Made by a program: the position numbers and the translations under genes
Shown: piece by piece, positions 1 to 7,459 of the stretch
Layout: each line of letters starts with the position of its first letter
Position numbering within the stretch: position 1 is the first letter of the stretch
Notes under the pieces: generated by a model
Seen by the model: the letters and a program-made list of their open reading frames with translations, nothing else
Database searches by the model: none
What the model was told of the DNA's origin: nothing
Assembly: GCA_036244855.1 (NCBI GenBank)
Contig: BQKZ01001277.1
Location: 58,574 to 68,849 of the forward strand
Direction: 5' to 3'
Length of the DNA: 10,276 nucleotides
From: Temnopleurus reevesii
Lineage: Eukaryota; Echinodermata; Echinoidea; Temnopleuroida; Temnopleuridae

Positions 1-169
1 ATAGGGATCCGAGGATTGCATGGAATTTTATTCTTTGAATTCCATTGTGTGAAGTACACTGCGTAGCACCTGGGAAATGCTAACCTCTTCGACTTATACT
101 TCATTATTACTAATAGAATTCTAATTATACTTCATGTTATTTGTATAATTTACGAATTAAAAAGGATAC
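1..169 (-). other. MYCBP: MYCBP intron 2, beginning only
   Basis: AT-rich sequence downstream of the exon 2 donor in transcript direction, running off the left edge of the window. No coding similarity is visible. If the gene is intact, the next exon should open with one base completing a GA_ codon, followed by residues resembling FLKHHLG of the human protein. Confidence 0.7.
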
Positions 170-291
170 TCTAGTGCATCATTTGGTTTCTCTGGCTCCT
201 CATAGAGAGCTACCAAGATCTTTGTGAGCGCATCCAGAACACCAGCCTTCTCCAAGTACTTGCGGAACTCCTCACGCTTCGAATCTCCAGG
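170..291 (-). CDS. MYCBP: MYCBP (c-Myc binding protein / AMY-1), exon 2
   Basis: MYCBP is a small adaptor protein. It is known to bind the c-Myc N-terminus, A-kinase anchoring proteins and the ciliary protein CFAP91; its algal counterpart FAP174 sits in the ciliary central apparatus. Read on the minus strand from 291, the exon gives 40 codons plus two bases. It contains DSKREEFRKYLEKAGVLDAL and then LVALYEEPEKPNDAL, which line up without gaps with human MYCBP (DSKREQFRRYLEKSGVLDTL, LVALYEEPEKPNSAL, recalled from memory). The acceptor is a long pyrimidine tract ending CACTTTTACAG (302-292). The donor is GA|GTATCC (169-164), a poor match to GTRAGT. Reading through the donor stops within three codons. 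The exon enters in phase 0 and leaves after the second base of a GA_ codon, where human has Asp. The rest, including the helical C-terminal half of this roughly 100-residue protein, lies left of base 1. Confidence 0.95.
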
Positions 292-660
292 CTGTAAAAG
301 TGGGAAGAAAAGGAATATTGAATAGGGTAAAATTCAACGGCTGTTTATGATTTTCTCATTGTATAAGCCATGATTCGTACAGTGGACAGTAGAAAAATCT
401 CTTGCATTGAAAATCCTAAGAAATCTCATCATCCTGTGGGCTGCTAAAGGCCAAACCCCCTGTCTCAGAAGTTTTATCTTCAATACGGAAAGAAATAAAG
501 CTAACAGTGTCCCATCACAATGCTTTGTGTCATTTAAAATAAGTGTTACTAAATTCAAGTATTATCATCATTATTATTATTATCAAAGCATATTTCCATT
601 TTTATGGGACATGGTGGGACACTATTAACAGGGAATGATTTTCCTAGTATCACATTGCAA

Positions 661-684
661 ATTGCTATGCATATTGCTATGCAT
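661..684 (+). repeat. Doubled 12-mer ATTGCTATGCAT
   Basis: Two exact, adjacent copies of ATTGCTATGCAT occur in intron 1. No function is evident; the likely cause is replication slippage. Confidence 0.8.
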
Positions 685-1535
685 TTTAGCATCATTGCTA
701 ATCAAAGATGTCTTGTTTACTTAGCAATTTTTCACATAGAGCTGTACGGTAGAGTGTTGGAAATGTCTGAAACTGAAAACTAAATTTATTCCCTGATTAA
801 CTTTAAACATTTGATTTCTGTCCATACTGGTCTAAATGCAGAAACATTTTTGAGGCATGAAAAACTGCATGAAATAATGTCAAATAACATGAAAAATCTC
901 TGGGACATCAAAATTAATACTCTTTTTTCATTTTAGACAAAATATTCCACCAAAATTCCCACTTTTTTTCTTTGTATATTACAAGAGATTTCAACGTTTT
1001 AACATTTAGAATTTATATAGGACAAATATTTTCATGAAGTAGCTAAAATCTATAATCGTGCATTACATAGACTCGCGGAAATTGCTTGCTCATCATGGGA
1101 TTTCATGAATTTTGAGATTCATGAGAGTGGTGAGAGACGCTCCGAGCATTGACAAGAAGGCAAAACATTCTTTCAAATGATCATGAGTCACTTAAAAAGT
1201 GAAGATTGGAAAATGCTGCTGCGAGTTTAACTCATGGCTGTCTGATAAGTTTAGCTTTTAGGTACAATTATTGGGCTGTAACATTAAATGGTCATGAATC
1301 AATAAAACTAAAACTGTTTAAGTGCAAGTCAGTGCAGTCGCCTGACACAAACCTTTACTTTTCAAATAGTTGAAGTGATTTCAATGTATGATCATTATGA
1401 GGCATAGTGTTTTTGCGCCTCGTCAACTCTGCAGACCCAGTTCTCACACCAACTCCAACTTGGGGGTCCACCCTCCCATTCCATTAAATCATTAGGCGCT
1501 GCAAGAGGTATTTGGCCAAAATAAATAATATATTT

Positions 1536-1610
1536 GTTTCCGGTAACATACTCCTGAAAAAATGGGACGGACGGAAGGAAAACAATTTTATTTTACCAAA
1601 AAATTTTACC
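1536..1610 (+). repeat. GTTTCCGGT dispersed repeat, copy 1
   Basis: The copy opens with GTTTCCGGTAAC, then ACTCCTG, an A-run, GGGACGGACGG, a GGAAA stretch and ATTTTATTTTACC. The same ordered motifs recur in 3140-3264, so this is probably a dispersed repeat rather than unique intron. I could not find a matching right end for this copy. Confidence 0.5.
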
Positions 1611-1640
1611 ACACTTCAGGGACTGATTTTAAAAAATCCT

Positions 1641-1730
1641 AGGGGAGCTGTGAAATGCTCTCCTGGAAGTTTTAAGGAGAGTTGCAGGGGAGCTATTCAA
1701 AAAGCTCTCCTCCGCAATACAAGGGGAGCT
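1641..1730 (+). repeat. GGGGAGCT tandem repeat, about 2.2 units of 45 bp
   Basis: AGGGGAGCT starts at 1641, 1686 and 1722. The first two are followed at matching distance by the near-inverse GCTCTCCT, so each unit can fold into a short hairpin. The best one, 1686-1711, pairs AGGGGAGCT with AGCTCTCCT over nine positions with one G.T wobble. This is probably a fragment of a dispersed element. The open frame across it (1512-1739) is repetitive and not a gene. Confidence 0.6.
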
Positions 1731-3139
1731 TTTTTGTAGTTTTTTGTAGGGCAGCGATTGGCAACTTGAAATTTGTGGTTTTACGCAGCGCGCGATTCTG
1801 GCATACAAAAAGTGCCATACTGCATTCTTAGTTTAAAAAAACCCAGGAACTAAGGTCACCAATAACAGCCAGTATTTAACTCAAATGTATGATGATGCGG
1901 GTATAAAATAACAATTCTTGATTTCTTGATATGGGACGAATTCATTTCCCACATTAAACATGCTCCCCATCTAGAAAATGTTGCTGTATTTCAATGTTTG
2001 CAATTCAGAGTTGTTAGTAATTTGTATAAAGTATTCAATGTTAGTAAATGTAAAGTGTTCTTTCTTTACATGGAAATAATTTTTTTTTTCCATCGGGCCA
2101 AGAGGGCAAATGTCTTTCAGAAAGAGAGAAAGAAAAGAAGAGAAAGGAAACACCTGCAAATACAAAACAAATCATAAGATGTCATCAAATCAGATATATT
2201 CATCCATACAAATGCCTACCAACCAGTTAGGATCATTTATTTTTTTATGTTTAAAAATTGAATAGGCCTACAAAGATGGGGCTTGAGGAGATTTTAAGCA
2301 ATCCAGGAGAAAAAGATCTTGCAACATTGGCAGGCTCACAAATACATTAAAAATTGGTTATATACAGTTAAATTGTTGGTTCAAATAAATATTTTTGTTT
2401 TATTTACTTAGCATTCATTATAATTGGATGTGGGATTTGATTCACAATCAATTTTTAAAACTTTTTTTCATTCAGCAAATGGCACCAACATCAAAATCAT
2501 CACGCATCCAATTCTCAATTTCAACCTCATGAAAACTTCATGAAATCCCTAAAAATCATTTCTTTCATCATCTGTCAACCCTGAAGTATCTTAAAATATA
2601 ACGTCATCATCATCACAGTATCAATAAAATTCGCCATAATTCAGCAATCAGGCAGATGGAGTCGAGGTCAATCAGCTCGTAACGAGTTCACAGTAGCATC
2701 AGATCAGCTTTCTCACTGCACTCACCACACCACTGCACTCAGAATCACACGCAAAACATCGAACAAAACTCACTAAAATATCACCCAAAACGATTGTAAT
2801 CACCAGAAATATGTTCACCTGAATGAAATAAATGATAAATCCTTTCACAGCAAAGCAGGAAAACAGTAGATACATAACAGAAATAGGTAAAAGATAAGAA
2901 ATAGAGGAGAAGTTTAGGAGCAAAAGATCGGTAGATTGGAGCAGAAATGAAATGATCACGTGATTAGTGTGCAGTTAGTGCGCAGCTGCAATCGGTCTTC
3001 TTTGGGGTCATCACACTTCCTGGTTTTCTTGTAAACTCGATCTTGGTATTTTCCGAGCTCAGCGTGTTTGCAAAAATCTATTCGGCGAAAATAATCTTTT
3101 TTATTCCGCTTTTGCATAAAATAAACTATACAAAATGTT

Positions 3140-3264
3140 GTTTCCGGTCTATTCTGACCAGAGAGTAGACACGGACGGTGTAGGAAATATTTTATTTTTC
3201 CACAAATGGCATAAAATTTTTTTTTTTTGCTCCTTTTTTTAGGGACGGGCGGGTTACCGGAAAC
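3140..3264. mobile_element. Possible small MITE with GTTTCCGGT / ACCGGAAAC ends
   Basis: A 125-bp segment begins with GTTTCCGGT and ends with its exact inverse ACCGGAAAC. Internally it has GGACGG, ATTTTATTTTTCC, a T13 run, GCTCC, a T8 run and GGGACGGGCGGG, motifs shared with the repeat at 1536. No clear target-site duplication flanks it, so element status is tentative. Alternatively it is a relic made of two opposed copies of the same repeat. Confidence 0.4.
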
Positions 3265-3292
3265 GGAATTTTATTTTTTTTTACGCCTTTCA

Positions 3293-3962
3293 GGCACTAA
3301 TGCACTTTCGTATCCAGTGGATGTCCATTATCCATTTCACACCAAATTTCATCAAGATTATCAAAATTGTTTATTAATGACATGGCACCATTCTCGCTTT
3401 CAATAATGCCAATTAATTTTGACTAAGTTCAAGTTTAATCGGTTGAATTCCTGGCGTTCGTCATGTTCGCGAAGTCGTTGCAGGAAACTAAAGTAATCGC
3501 CAAATTTCTGTAATGTTCAGCCACCCTGATATCCATTACCTCAATTTTGTATACATGTACGATTATGATCAGAAATTTTGTGCTAAATTCAGTTTCCTGC
3601 ATGGACTTCGTGAACACGACAAACGCCAGAGATTCCAACTTGAACTTAATCACAATTAATTGTCAATATTGAAGGTGAGAAAGGTGCCAATATTATTATT
3701 AAATAAATTTAATAATCTTGATGTAATTTGATGAACTTTGTAAGTTTGGATTAACTCGATTTTTTTCGTGTTCGCCCGTAAACCCACTGTGCGTTGCATT
3801 ATTTAGGGAGTGTACGTGTACACTTGTAAGCGAATCTGTGCAAAAATGCGAAAGAACCATGCCAATGGATGTTCATTGACGCGTAGAAAACGTGGAATGA
3901 CTGTCAGTGTGAGTTAATAATGAAAATTCGCCGGATACGAAAGTGCATTTTTACAGTGCCCA
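3293..3962. mobile_element. Foldback element in MYCBP intron 1 (about 670 bp)
   Basis: The left arm (3345-3510) and right arm (3570-3732) are diverged inverse copies around a 59-bp apex. Shared landmarks are CATCAAGATTAT, AATTAAT, AGTTCAAGTT, CTGGCGTT and GCAGGAAACT. The outer ends also pair: GCACTTTCGTATCC near 3303-3316 matches GGATACGAAAGTGC at 3931-3944. The right arm holds roughly 170 bp with no partner on the left, so one side has lost or gained DNA. The ends read GGCACT... and ...AGTGCC; no convincing target duplication was found and the superfamily is not assigned. The minus-strand open frame 3435-3653 spans the palindrome and is an artefact. Confidence 0.7.
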
Positions 3963-4000
3963 ATTATTACATTACACTGACAAAAAGACAATGCCGGAGT

Positions 4001-4118
4001 ACTTGCAGAATTCAACGCAACACTTTGAGGGACGTGTGAAGAACAAGGCATCTCAATACACACGGCTGGATACGAAAGTGCGACGGCCCTCTCGTGGTTG
4101 CGTTGTATTCTGCAAGTA
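4001..4118. repeat. Short inverted repeat next to the foldback element
   Basis: ACTTGCAGAATTCAACGCAA at 4001-4020 is the near-inverse of a segment ending at 4118 (TTGCGTTGTATTCTGCAAGT), with one mismatch in 20. A third copy of GGATACGAAAGTGC lies inside at about 4069-4082, the same motif found at both ends of the 3293-3962 foldback. The two structures are therefore probably related pieces of one element family. Confidence 0.6.
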
Positions 4119-4207
4119 AGCCACAATGCCAATGGTAATTTTCTGCGAGTGCACGGTATGACATAATTGGTGAAGAAGTTAAGAGAGAAACTCTTTCCGA
4201 TAAGGTA

Positions 4208-4596
4208 TCTCTCCTGGCAGAACCGGAGAATAGCGACCAGATTGCGTGCGCGCGCCATGTAAAAATTGCAAACATCGGGCGGCAGAAGTCCAAAATACAC
4301 ACAGGTAACCATCCACAAAACAAGTCCAAAAGCAACTTTTATTACATTTTATAAACACAATAATGGTTTTAAATGTTATTTTCTTTACCCTTCTTCAATA
4401 TTTCAAGAAATCTTTTGAAAATTTAATCGACTTTGGTGTTAAAAGTGTAAACTTGAGCCAACTTTACCAAATGTTTGTAGGTCGAATCTGGTGCAAAAAT
4501 CATCGCCGACGCACTACCGCACGCTTCCATAGGATTGTACACAAATTGAATACATCGCGCGCACCTGGTCGCTATTCTCCGGGTTTGCCTCTCTCC
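4208..4596. repeat. Inverted repeat, arms 4208-4261 and 4551-4596
   Basis: The arms share GGCAnAnCCGGAGAATAGCGACCAG followed by GTGCGCGCG and ATGTA, in opposite orientations, separated by about 290 bp without clear pairing. Arm identity is high over roughly 45 bp with a short gap. The CpG-rich arms contrast with the AT-rich intron. It may be a degraded foldback transposon; ends and target duplication are not identifiable. The arms contain the 11-mer GGTCGCTATTC / GAATAGCGACC, which is also the core of the array at 7617-8665. Confidence 0.6.
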
Positions 4597-4856
4597 TATT
4601 TTTTTCCATTTCGATCAGGGTAGCGAGCAAGAATTTATTTTTAGCACACACGCATGCATGACCCAGTCACATAGAGGGAGCTAGGTGCACAACGGAGCCG
4701 ATCTGCCCGGGAGCCTCCCGGCTGAGAACACACACTCACGGCCGCCTCCACTCGCAACCAACCAAACAAATCATTCGCACATTCCAAAACCGGCACCAGG
4801 TGCAGAGTAGTGTCGTTTAAACTAAATAAAGGAATAAAAATATTTAAATATATTAC

Positions 4857-4871
4857 CCTGTACGTCGTCAT
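4857..4871 (-). CDS. MYCBP: MYCBP exon 1, coding part (start codon)
   Basis: The minus-strand ATG at 4871 is followed by four codons giving MTTYR, then GTAATA (4856-4851) as a splice donor after AGG. The exon ends in phase 0, exactly the phase in which exon 2 begins. Joining them gives MTTYR-PGDSKRE, which aligns without a gap to the human N-terminus MAHYK-AADSKRE, with Met, Tyr and a basic residue at the same positions. The start context is AACCATGA, with A at -3, a good animal initiation context. An open frame running on into the intron (to 4641) ends in sequence unlike any MYCBP and is intron read-through. The 5' untranslated part of this exon presumably covers some of 4872-4990; its start cannot be placed from sequence. 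The assignment rests on phase, alignment, donor and promoter together, because five residues alone prove nothing. Confidence 0.85.
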
Positions 4872-4937
4872 GGTTATTCTACAGTTGATGTGAAATTTCT
4901 AAACACTGGAGTTAAATGACAGGCTCAATATCTGCTA

Positions 4938-4942
4938 ATTGG
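4938..4942 (-). promoter_or_regulatory. Possible CCAAT box of MYCBP
   Basis: ATTGG on the plus strand reads CCAAT in the direction of MYCBP transcription, about 67 bp before the ATG. A five-base motif is common by chance. It earns mention only because it lies between the NRF-1 site and the start codon. No TATA box in the right orientation is evident; TATAAAG at about 4991-4997 points the other way. Confidence 0.3.
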
Positions 4943-5001
4943 GTGATGTTTCGATCCAAAATTACCACGGGAAAGTCCACCACAGGTTGCTATAAAGAAT
5001 G

Positions 5002-5013
5002 TGCGCATGCGCA
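5002..5013. promoter_or_regulatory. NRF-1 type site in the MYCBP promoter
   Basis: TGCGCATGCGCA is a perfect 12-bp palindrome matching the known NRF-1 consensus, a common element in CpG promoters of broadly expressed animal genes. It lies 131 bp upstream of the MYCBP start codon, the usual distance for a proximal promoter. It stands out because the surrounding sequence is AT-rich and CpG-poor. The promoter role is inferred from position and motif only. Confidence 0.6.
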
Positions 5014-5132
5014 AATATATTACAAATTGATGAGAGAGGGAGCTCCGCAATTGATTGAAAAATAAAAAAAAAGACATAAAAAAATATGTATATGGTCAGA
5101 TGGATAGACATAAAGAAAGGAAAAAAACCAAT

Positions 5133-5136
<4 letters not shown>

Positions 5137-5176
<40 letters not shown>
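5137..5176 (+). repeat. (GATA)10 microsatellite
   Basis: Ten uninterrupted GATA units, continuing imperfectly to about 5186. It lies just beyond the MYCBP promoter and follows an A-rich stretch (5060-5136) that may be the tail of an old retroposed repeat. Confidence 0.95.
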
Positions 5177-5177
<1 letters not shown>

Positions 5178-5229
5178 ATAGATGGATTATATATTATATA
5201 CATAAATAATAATGATAATGATTATAAAT

Positions 5230-5500
5230 AATTTATATGGCGCCAAATCCACTTTTCACAAAAATGCTGATGGCACAACTATGAAAAAAAATGTGTAGAG
5301 TAGAATGAGACTTAGTACTAGAAAAGATACAAGTTCAAGAAAAATAACAAGGGGGCGTAATTAATTATAAAAAAAATTATGCGATGTTGAAAAGTTAGGT
5401 TTTTAGATTCTGTTTGAATATTTCAGCTGAGCTGATGGCCCAGCGTACGTGAACATTCGTCCATGTACAGATAAATGGATATTTGGGATATGGGGCACCG
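5230..5500 (+). repeat. Degraded dispersed repeat (possible SINE/LINE-tail family)
   Basis: The stretch TATATGGCGCCAAATCCACTT, followed about 160 bp later by GTTGAAAAGTTAGGTTTTTAG and a GTTTGAATATTTCAGCTGAG stretch, resembles a repeat family that I recall as common in marine animal genomes (a TATATAGCGCC start, then a TTTTGAG...TTTGAA...GAG block). This is recognition from memory at low resolution. No target duplication or tail is defined. Confidence 0.3.
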
Positions 5501-5638
5501 TGATGGGCCTCTCCCTCAAACAAGTAATGTTTGTATAATTTTATTTTCTTTCATTTTATCACCTATCCTAAATAGTGCATGTATAACCTTCTTCTTTTGG
5601 CATTTTTTTAAAATCTGTATATAAAAAAAATATATATA

Positions 5639-5737
5639 TATAAAAATATCTTCCTCTTCATGAAATCATCAGTCAGACAGTAAATTTCGTAAAATTGGTT
5701 GTTTTATTCATTGTTATTTACTCCATTTTACATTGGT
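5639..5737 (+). repeat. Third, partial relic of the tRNA-Ser unit
   Basis: TATAAAAATATCTT, then CTTCATG, ATCATCAGTCAG, CAGTAA and further on ACTCC-ATTTTACAT follow the same order as copy A (from about 7138) and copy B (from about 9091). The best agreement is with copy B, which has TCATCAGTCAGGCAGTAA. No tRNA-like part survives here. It implies the unit was once present in at least three places in this interval. The neighbouring 5740-5940 shows only AT-rich DNA with short GATT runs. Confidence 0.55.
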
Positions 5738-5947
5738 AGATTGATTGAATGATTGATTGGTTTTATTTCCCATATAGTAAGAATAAAGAGTACAATATGA
5801 TACATATACAACAAGAAATATAACGTATGAAAATAAATGATTGATATTAAACTCGGGTAGATTGTCCATTTCAGAGCTATTATCAAAATAGCTTTGTGCT
5901 TCTATGGGGTTCGTTTAACGATTATCATCATTGGTGTATGTAGGTAA

Positions 5948-6077
5948 AGCCCCGGTCACATAGGACCCCGAAGGCAACACGATTCACCCCGACTCTTTGT
6001 TAATTCACAGTCAACTGCCTCAGAACAACGAGTCGGGGTAAATCGTGTTGCTTCCGGGGTCCTATGTGACCGGGGCT
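5948..6077. mobile_element. 130-bp foldback MITE with TAA flanks (Harbinger-like)
   Basis: Two 54-bp arms (5948-6001 and 6024-6077) pair with only a few mismatches around a 22-bp centre. The ends are AGCCCCGGTCACATAGG and its inverse. Both flanks carry TAA (5945-5947 and 6078-6080), which fits the 3-bp TAA/TTA target duplication known for PIF/Harbinger transposons. There is no coding capacity, so mobilisation would need a transposase from elsewhere. The class assignment rests on three duplicated bases and is therefore soft; the foldback itself is certain. Confidence 0.75.
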
Positions 6078-6239
6078 TAAAGAATAAAGAGTTAGCACAA
6101 ATAAAAAAAAAACAAAAAAAAAACAAAAAAAAACAAGCAGATCTGATCAATAACGCCTCACGTTTGAAATCTTCAAGAAATATAACAATTATACATGTTA
6201 TAATTCTGGATATTTTAACATTCTTAACGAATATCCAAA

Positions 6240-6309
6240 GTAGTCGTGGCCGAGTGGTTAAGGCGATAGAATAAAAATATATTGGGGTGTTCGAATCCTG
6301 CCGACCACG
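6240..6309 (+). pseudogene. tRNA-Ser pseudogene A1
   Basis: The sequence starts like the metazoan tRNA-Ser(AGA): acceptor strand GTAGTCG, D-arm GGCCGAGTGGTTAAGGC (an intact A box) and GTTCGAATCC (B box). About 12 nt between TTGGGGT and GTTCGAA are missing, removing half the variable arm and half of the T stem. The anticodon stem is decayed, and the loop position would read AAA instead of AGA. No T-run terminator follows. It cannot make a serine tRNA. Confidence 0.88.
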
Positions 6310-6380
6310 ACTTCTTAATGTGAATTAATGAAAGTTTTAGTTGCGGTTCCCAGCAATTGTTTCCCAGAGTTCAGACGTAA

Positions 6381-6384
6381 TTAA
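6381..6384 (+). repeat. TTAA target-site duplication, left
   Basis: Left copy of the TTAA flanking the MITE. The matching uninterrupted site in copy B (GACGTAATTAACC, near 8908-8920) carries a single TTAA. Confidence 0.92.
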
Positions 6385-6963
6385 AGGGGAACTTCACCCA
6401 GACATTGATGCACTCTCAGTGGATGAAGAAAAATACAATAATCAAACTGTGAAAATTTGAGCAACATCTGACAAGCCATTCAAAAGTTATGAATTTTCAA
6501 AGTTTTGATTTAAACCCCTCATGGGCTCCTTAAATTGGCAACGTACAGGCACAAAATGGCTGCCAACATGGAGAACTCTCCATTCACTTTGTACACAGAA
6601 TTTCATATTTTCTTCTTTTTCTAGAAAAGTAGACAATGAATATAAAAAATCATTCCGAAATGCATGCAAAACCAAAATGTACATATCATACTTAAAGAGA
6701 AAAGTACAATTTTGTCTACTTTTCTAGAAAAAGAAAAAAAATGAAACCCTGTGTACAAAGTGAATGGAGAGTTCTCCATGTTTGCAGCCATTTTGTGTCT
6801 GTACTTTGCCAATTTGAGGAGCCCATGAGGGGTGTAAATCAAAACTTTGAAAATTCATAACTTTTGAATTAAATGTTGGATTTTGCTCAAATTTTCACCA
6901 GATTGACCATTGTATTTTTCTTCGTCTACTGAGTGCACATCAATGTCTAGGTGAAGTTCCTTT
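6385..6963. mobile_element. 579-bp foldback MITE, TTAA target (Kolobok/T2-like or piggyBac-like)
   Basis: Two arms of 252 bp each (6385-6636 and 6712-6963) are inverse copies around a 75-bp centre. The ends are AGGGGAACTTCACCCAGAC and, inverted, AAAGGAACTTCACCTAGAC. The flanks are TTAA on both sides, and copy B of the host unit has the empty site, so the boundaries are exact. TTAA is the known target of the piggyBac and Kolobok superfamilies. The left terminus TTAAAGGGG also fits the TTAAAGGRR signature I recall for the T2 (Kolobok) MITEs of Xenopus, whereas piggyBac ends usually begin CCC. No transposase is encoded; open frames inside it (6487-6842) are mirror images of one another and artefacts. 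A transcript through it would form a long hairpin RNA. Confidence 0.92.
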
Positions 6964-6967
6964 TTAA
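6964..6967 (+). repeat. TTAA target-site duplication, right
   Basis: Right copy of the TTAA created by MITE insertion. After it, copy A resumes with CCTCTACTCTACCG exactly as in copy B. Confidence 0.92.
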
Positions 6968-7072
6968 CCTCTACTCTACCGACCGGGGACAAAAGCACAA
7001 AGCATTGACGAAACATTTGAAATTCAACCGTTTATTTATTTTTGTGATTTTCCACAAATATGCACACAACGT

Positions 7073-7103
7073 ATGCTAATAAGTGTACTACGCTTATTAG
7101 CAT
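7073..7103. repeat. 31-bp near-perfect palindrome, copy A
   Basis: ATGCTAATAAGTGTA and TACGCTTATTAGCAT flank a single central C. They pair over 15 positions, one of them a G.T wobble. The corresponding palindrome in copy B (9028-9058) has a different wobble. No known element is recognised. Confidence 0.85.
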
Positions 7104-7372
7104 GAAGAATGCAAATATATTAGTACTTCGATCAATAATATAAAAATATCTTTCGCTTCATTGAATCTTCCGTCAGGCAGTAATTTGACTCGAATTGAAA
7201 ATGTATTTACTTTTTTTTGCTCCTTTTTTTCACAAGTGTATACAGATAAAGAAAAAAAAAGATCTAACACAAATACAAGTATAATGAATAACATTTCCTT
7301 TTTGAAAACTGGAATGAATAATATTACTACACAGTACAATGTAATATTTGAAAATTGTTAACGAATATCTAA

Positions 7373-7451
7373 GTAGTCGTGGCCGAGTATATAGTTAAGG
7401 TGATACACTAGAATTGGGTCTCCCCGCGCAGGTTCGAATCCTGCCGATACG
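7373..7451 (+). pseudogene. tRNA-Ser pseudogene A2
   Basis: It opens with GTAGTCGTGGCCGAG and keeps the variable arm and T arm intact (TCTCCCCGCGCAGG, TTCGAAT, CCTGC). The D loop is disturbed (GTATATAGTTAAGG in place of GTGGTTAAGG). About six bases on the 3' side of the anticodon stem are missing, so CACTAGAA runs straight into TTGGG. The acceptor 3' strand has lost a base. The B box GGTTCGAATCC is perfect and a T5 run follows, so some RNA polymerase III transcription is conceivable, but not a working tRNA. Confidence 0.88.
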
Positions 7452-7454
7452 ACC

Positions 7455-7459
7455 TTTTT
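7455..7459 (+). terminator. T5 RNA polymerase III terminator after pseudogene A2
   Basis: Five T residues follow the 3' end of the relic by three bases, the usual position of a Pol III stop. Copy B has only TTTT (9405-9408, after CCTC). Without a working tRNA its present use is doubtful. Confidence 0.45.

Larger units (their letters stand above)
292..4856 (-). other. MYCBP: MYCBP intron 1 (4565 bp)
   Basis: This interval runs from GTAATA at 4856 to the acceptor TTTTACAG ending at 292. I see no further credible exon. Stretch 300-1500 is plain AT-rich DNA with a short ATT microsatellite (about 567-582) and a doubled 12-mer at 661-684. Stretch 1750-3130 is also unremarkable apart from a purine-rich run near 2118-2152. 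Known or suspected repeats sit at 1536-1610, 1641-1730, 3140-3264, 3293-3962, 4001-4118 and 4208-4596. The part nearest exon 1 (about 4490-4760) is richer in G+C and CpG than the rest, as often seen just downstream of a promoter. It includes a short palindromic run, CCCGGGAGCCTCCCGG, at 4707-4722. Confidence 0.8.

Noticed and set aside
2636..2650. Alternative MYCBP first exon starting at a minus-strand ATGGCG (near 2637)
   Set aside because: The residues that follow (MANFIDT) do not align with the MYCBP N-terminus. The 4871 start fits in sequence, phase and promoter context.
2699..2959. Minus-strand 86-codon hydrophobic open frame resembling membrane segments
   Set aside because: AT-rich DNA read in a T-rich frame gives Leu/Ile/Phe runs by chance. 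There is no family motif, and it lies within the MYCBP intron on the same strand.
3293..3962. CACTA (EnSpm) element, from the end GGCACTA...
   Set aside because: The other end reads CACTG when inverted, and no 3-bp target duplication is present, so the superfamily call is not supported.
3914..4335. Two overlapping minus-strand open frames of 134 and 107 codons
   Set aside because: They overlap in different frames, cover inverted repeats inside the MYCBP intron, show no domain I recognise, and run partly through foldback arms. Length is explained by the locally GC-richer repeat DNA.
4641..4856. Continuation of the MTTYR frame as a separate 76-codon gene
   Set aside because: The first five codons are MYCBP exon 1 with a donor immediately after. 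The rest is unrelated intron sequence.
6487..6842. Three open frames in the MITE
   Set aside because: They are inverse copies of the same arm read on both strands. No transposase-like residues and no coding bias.
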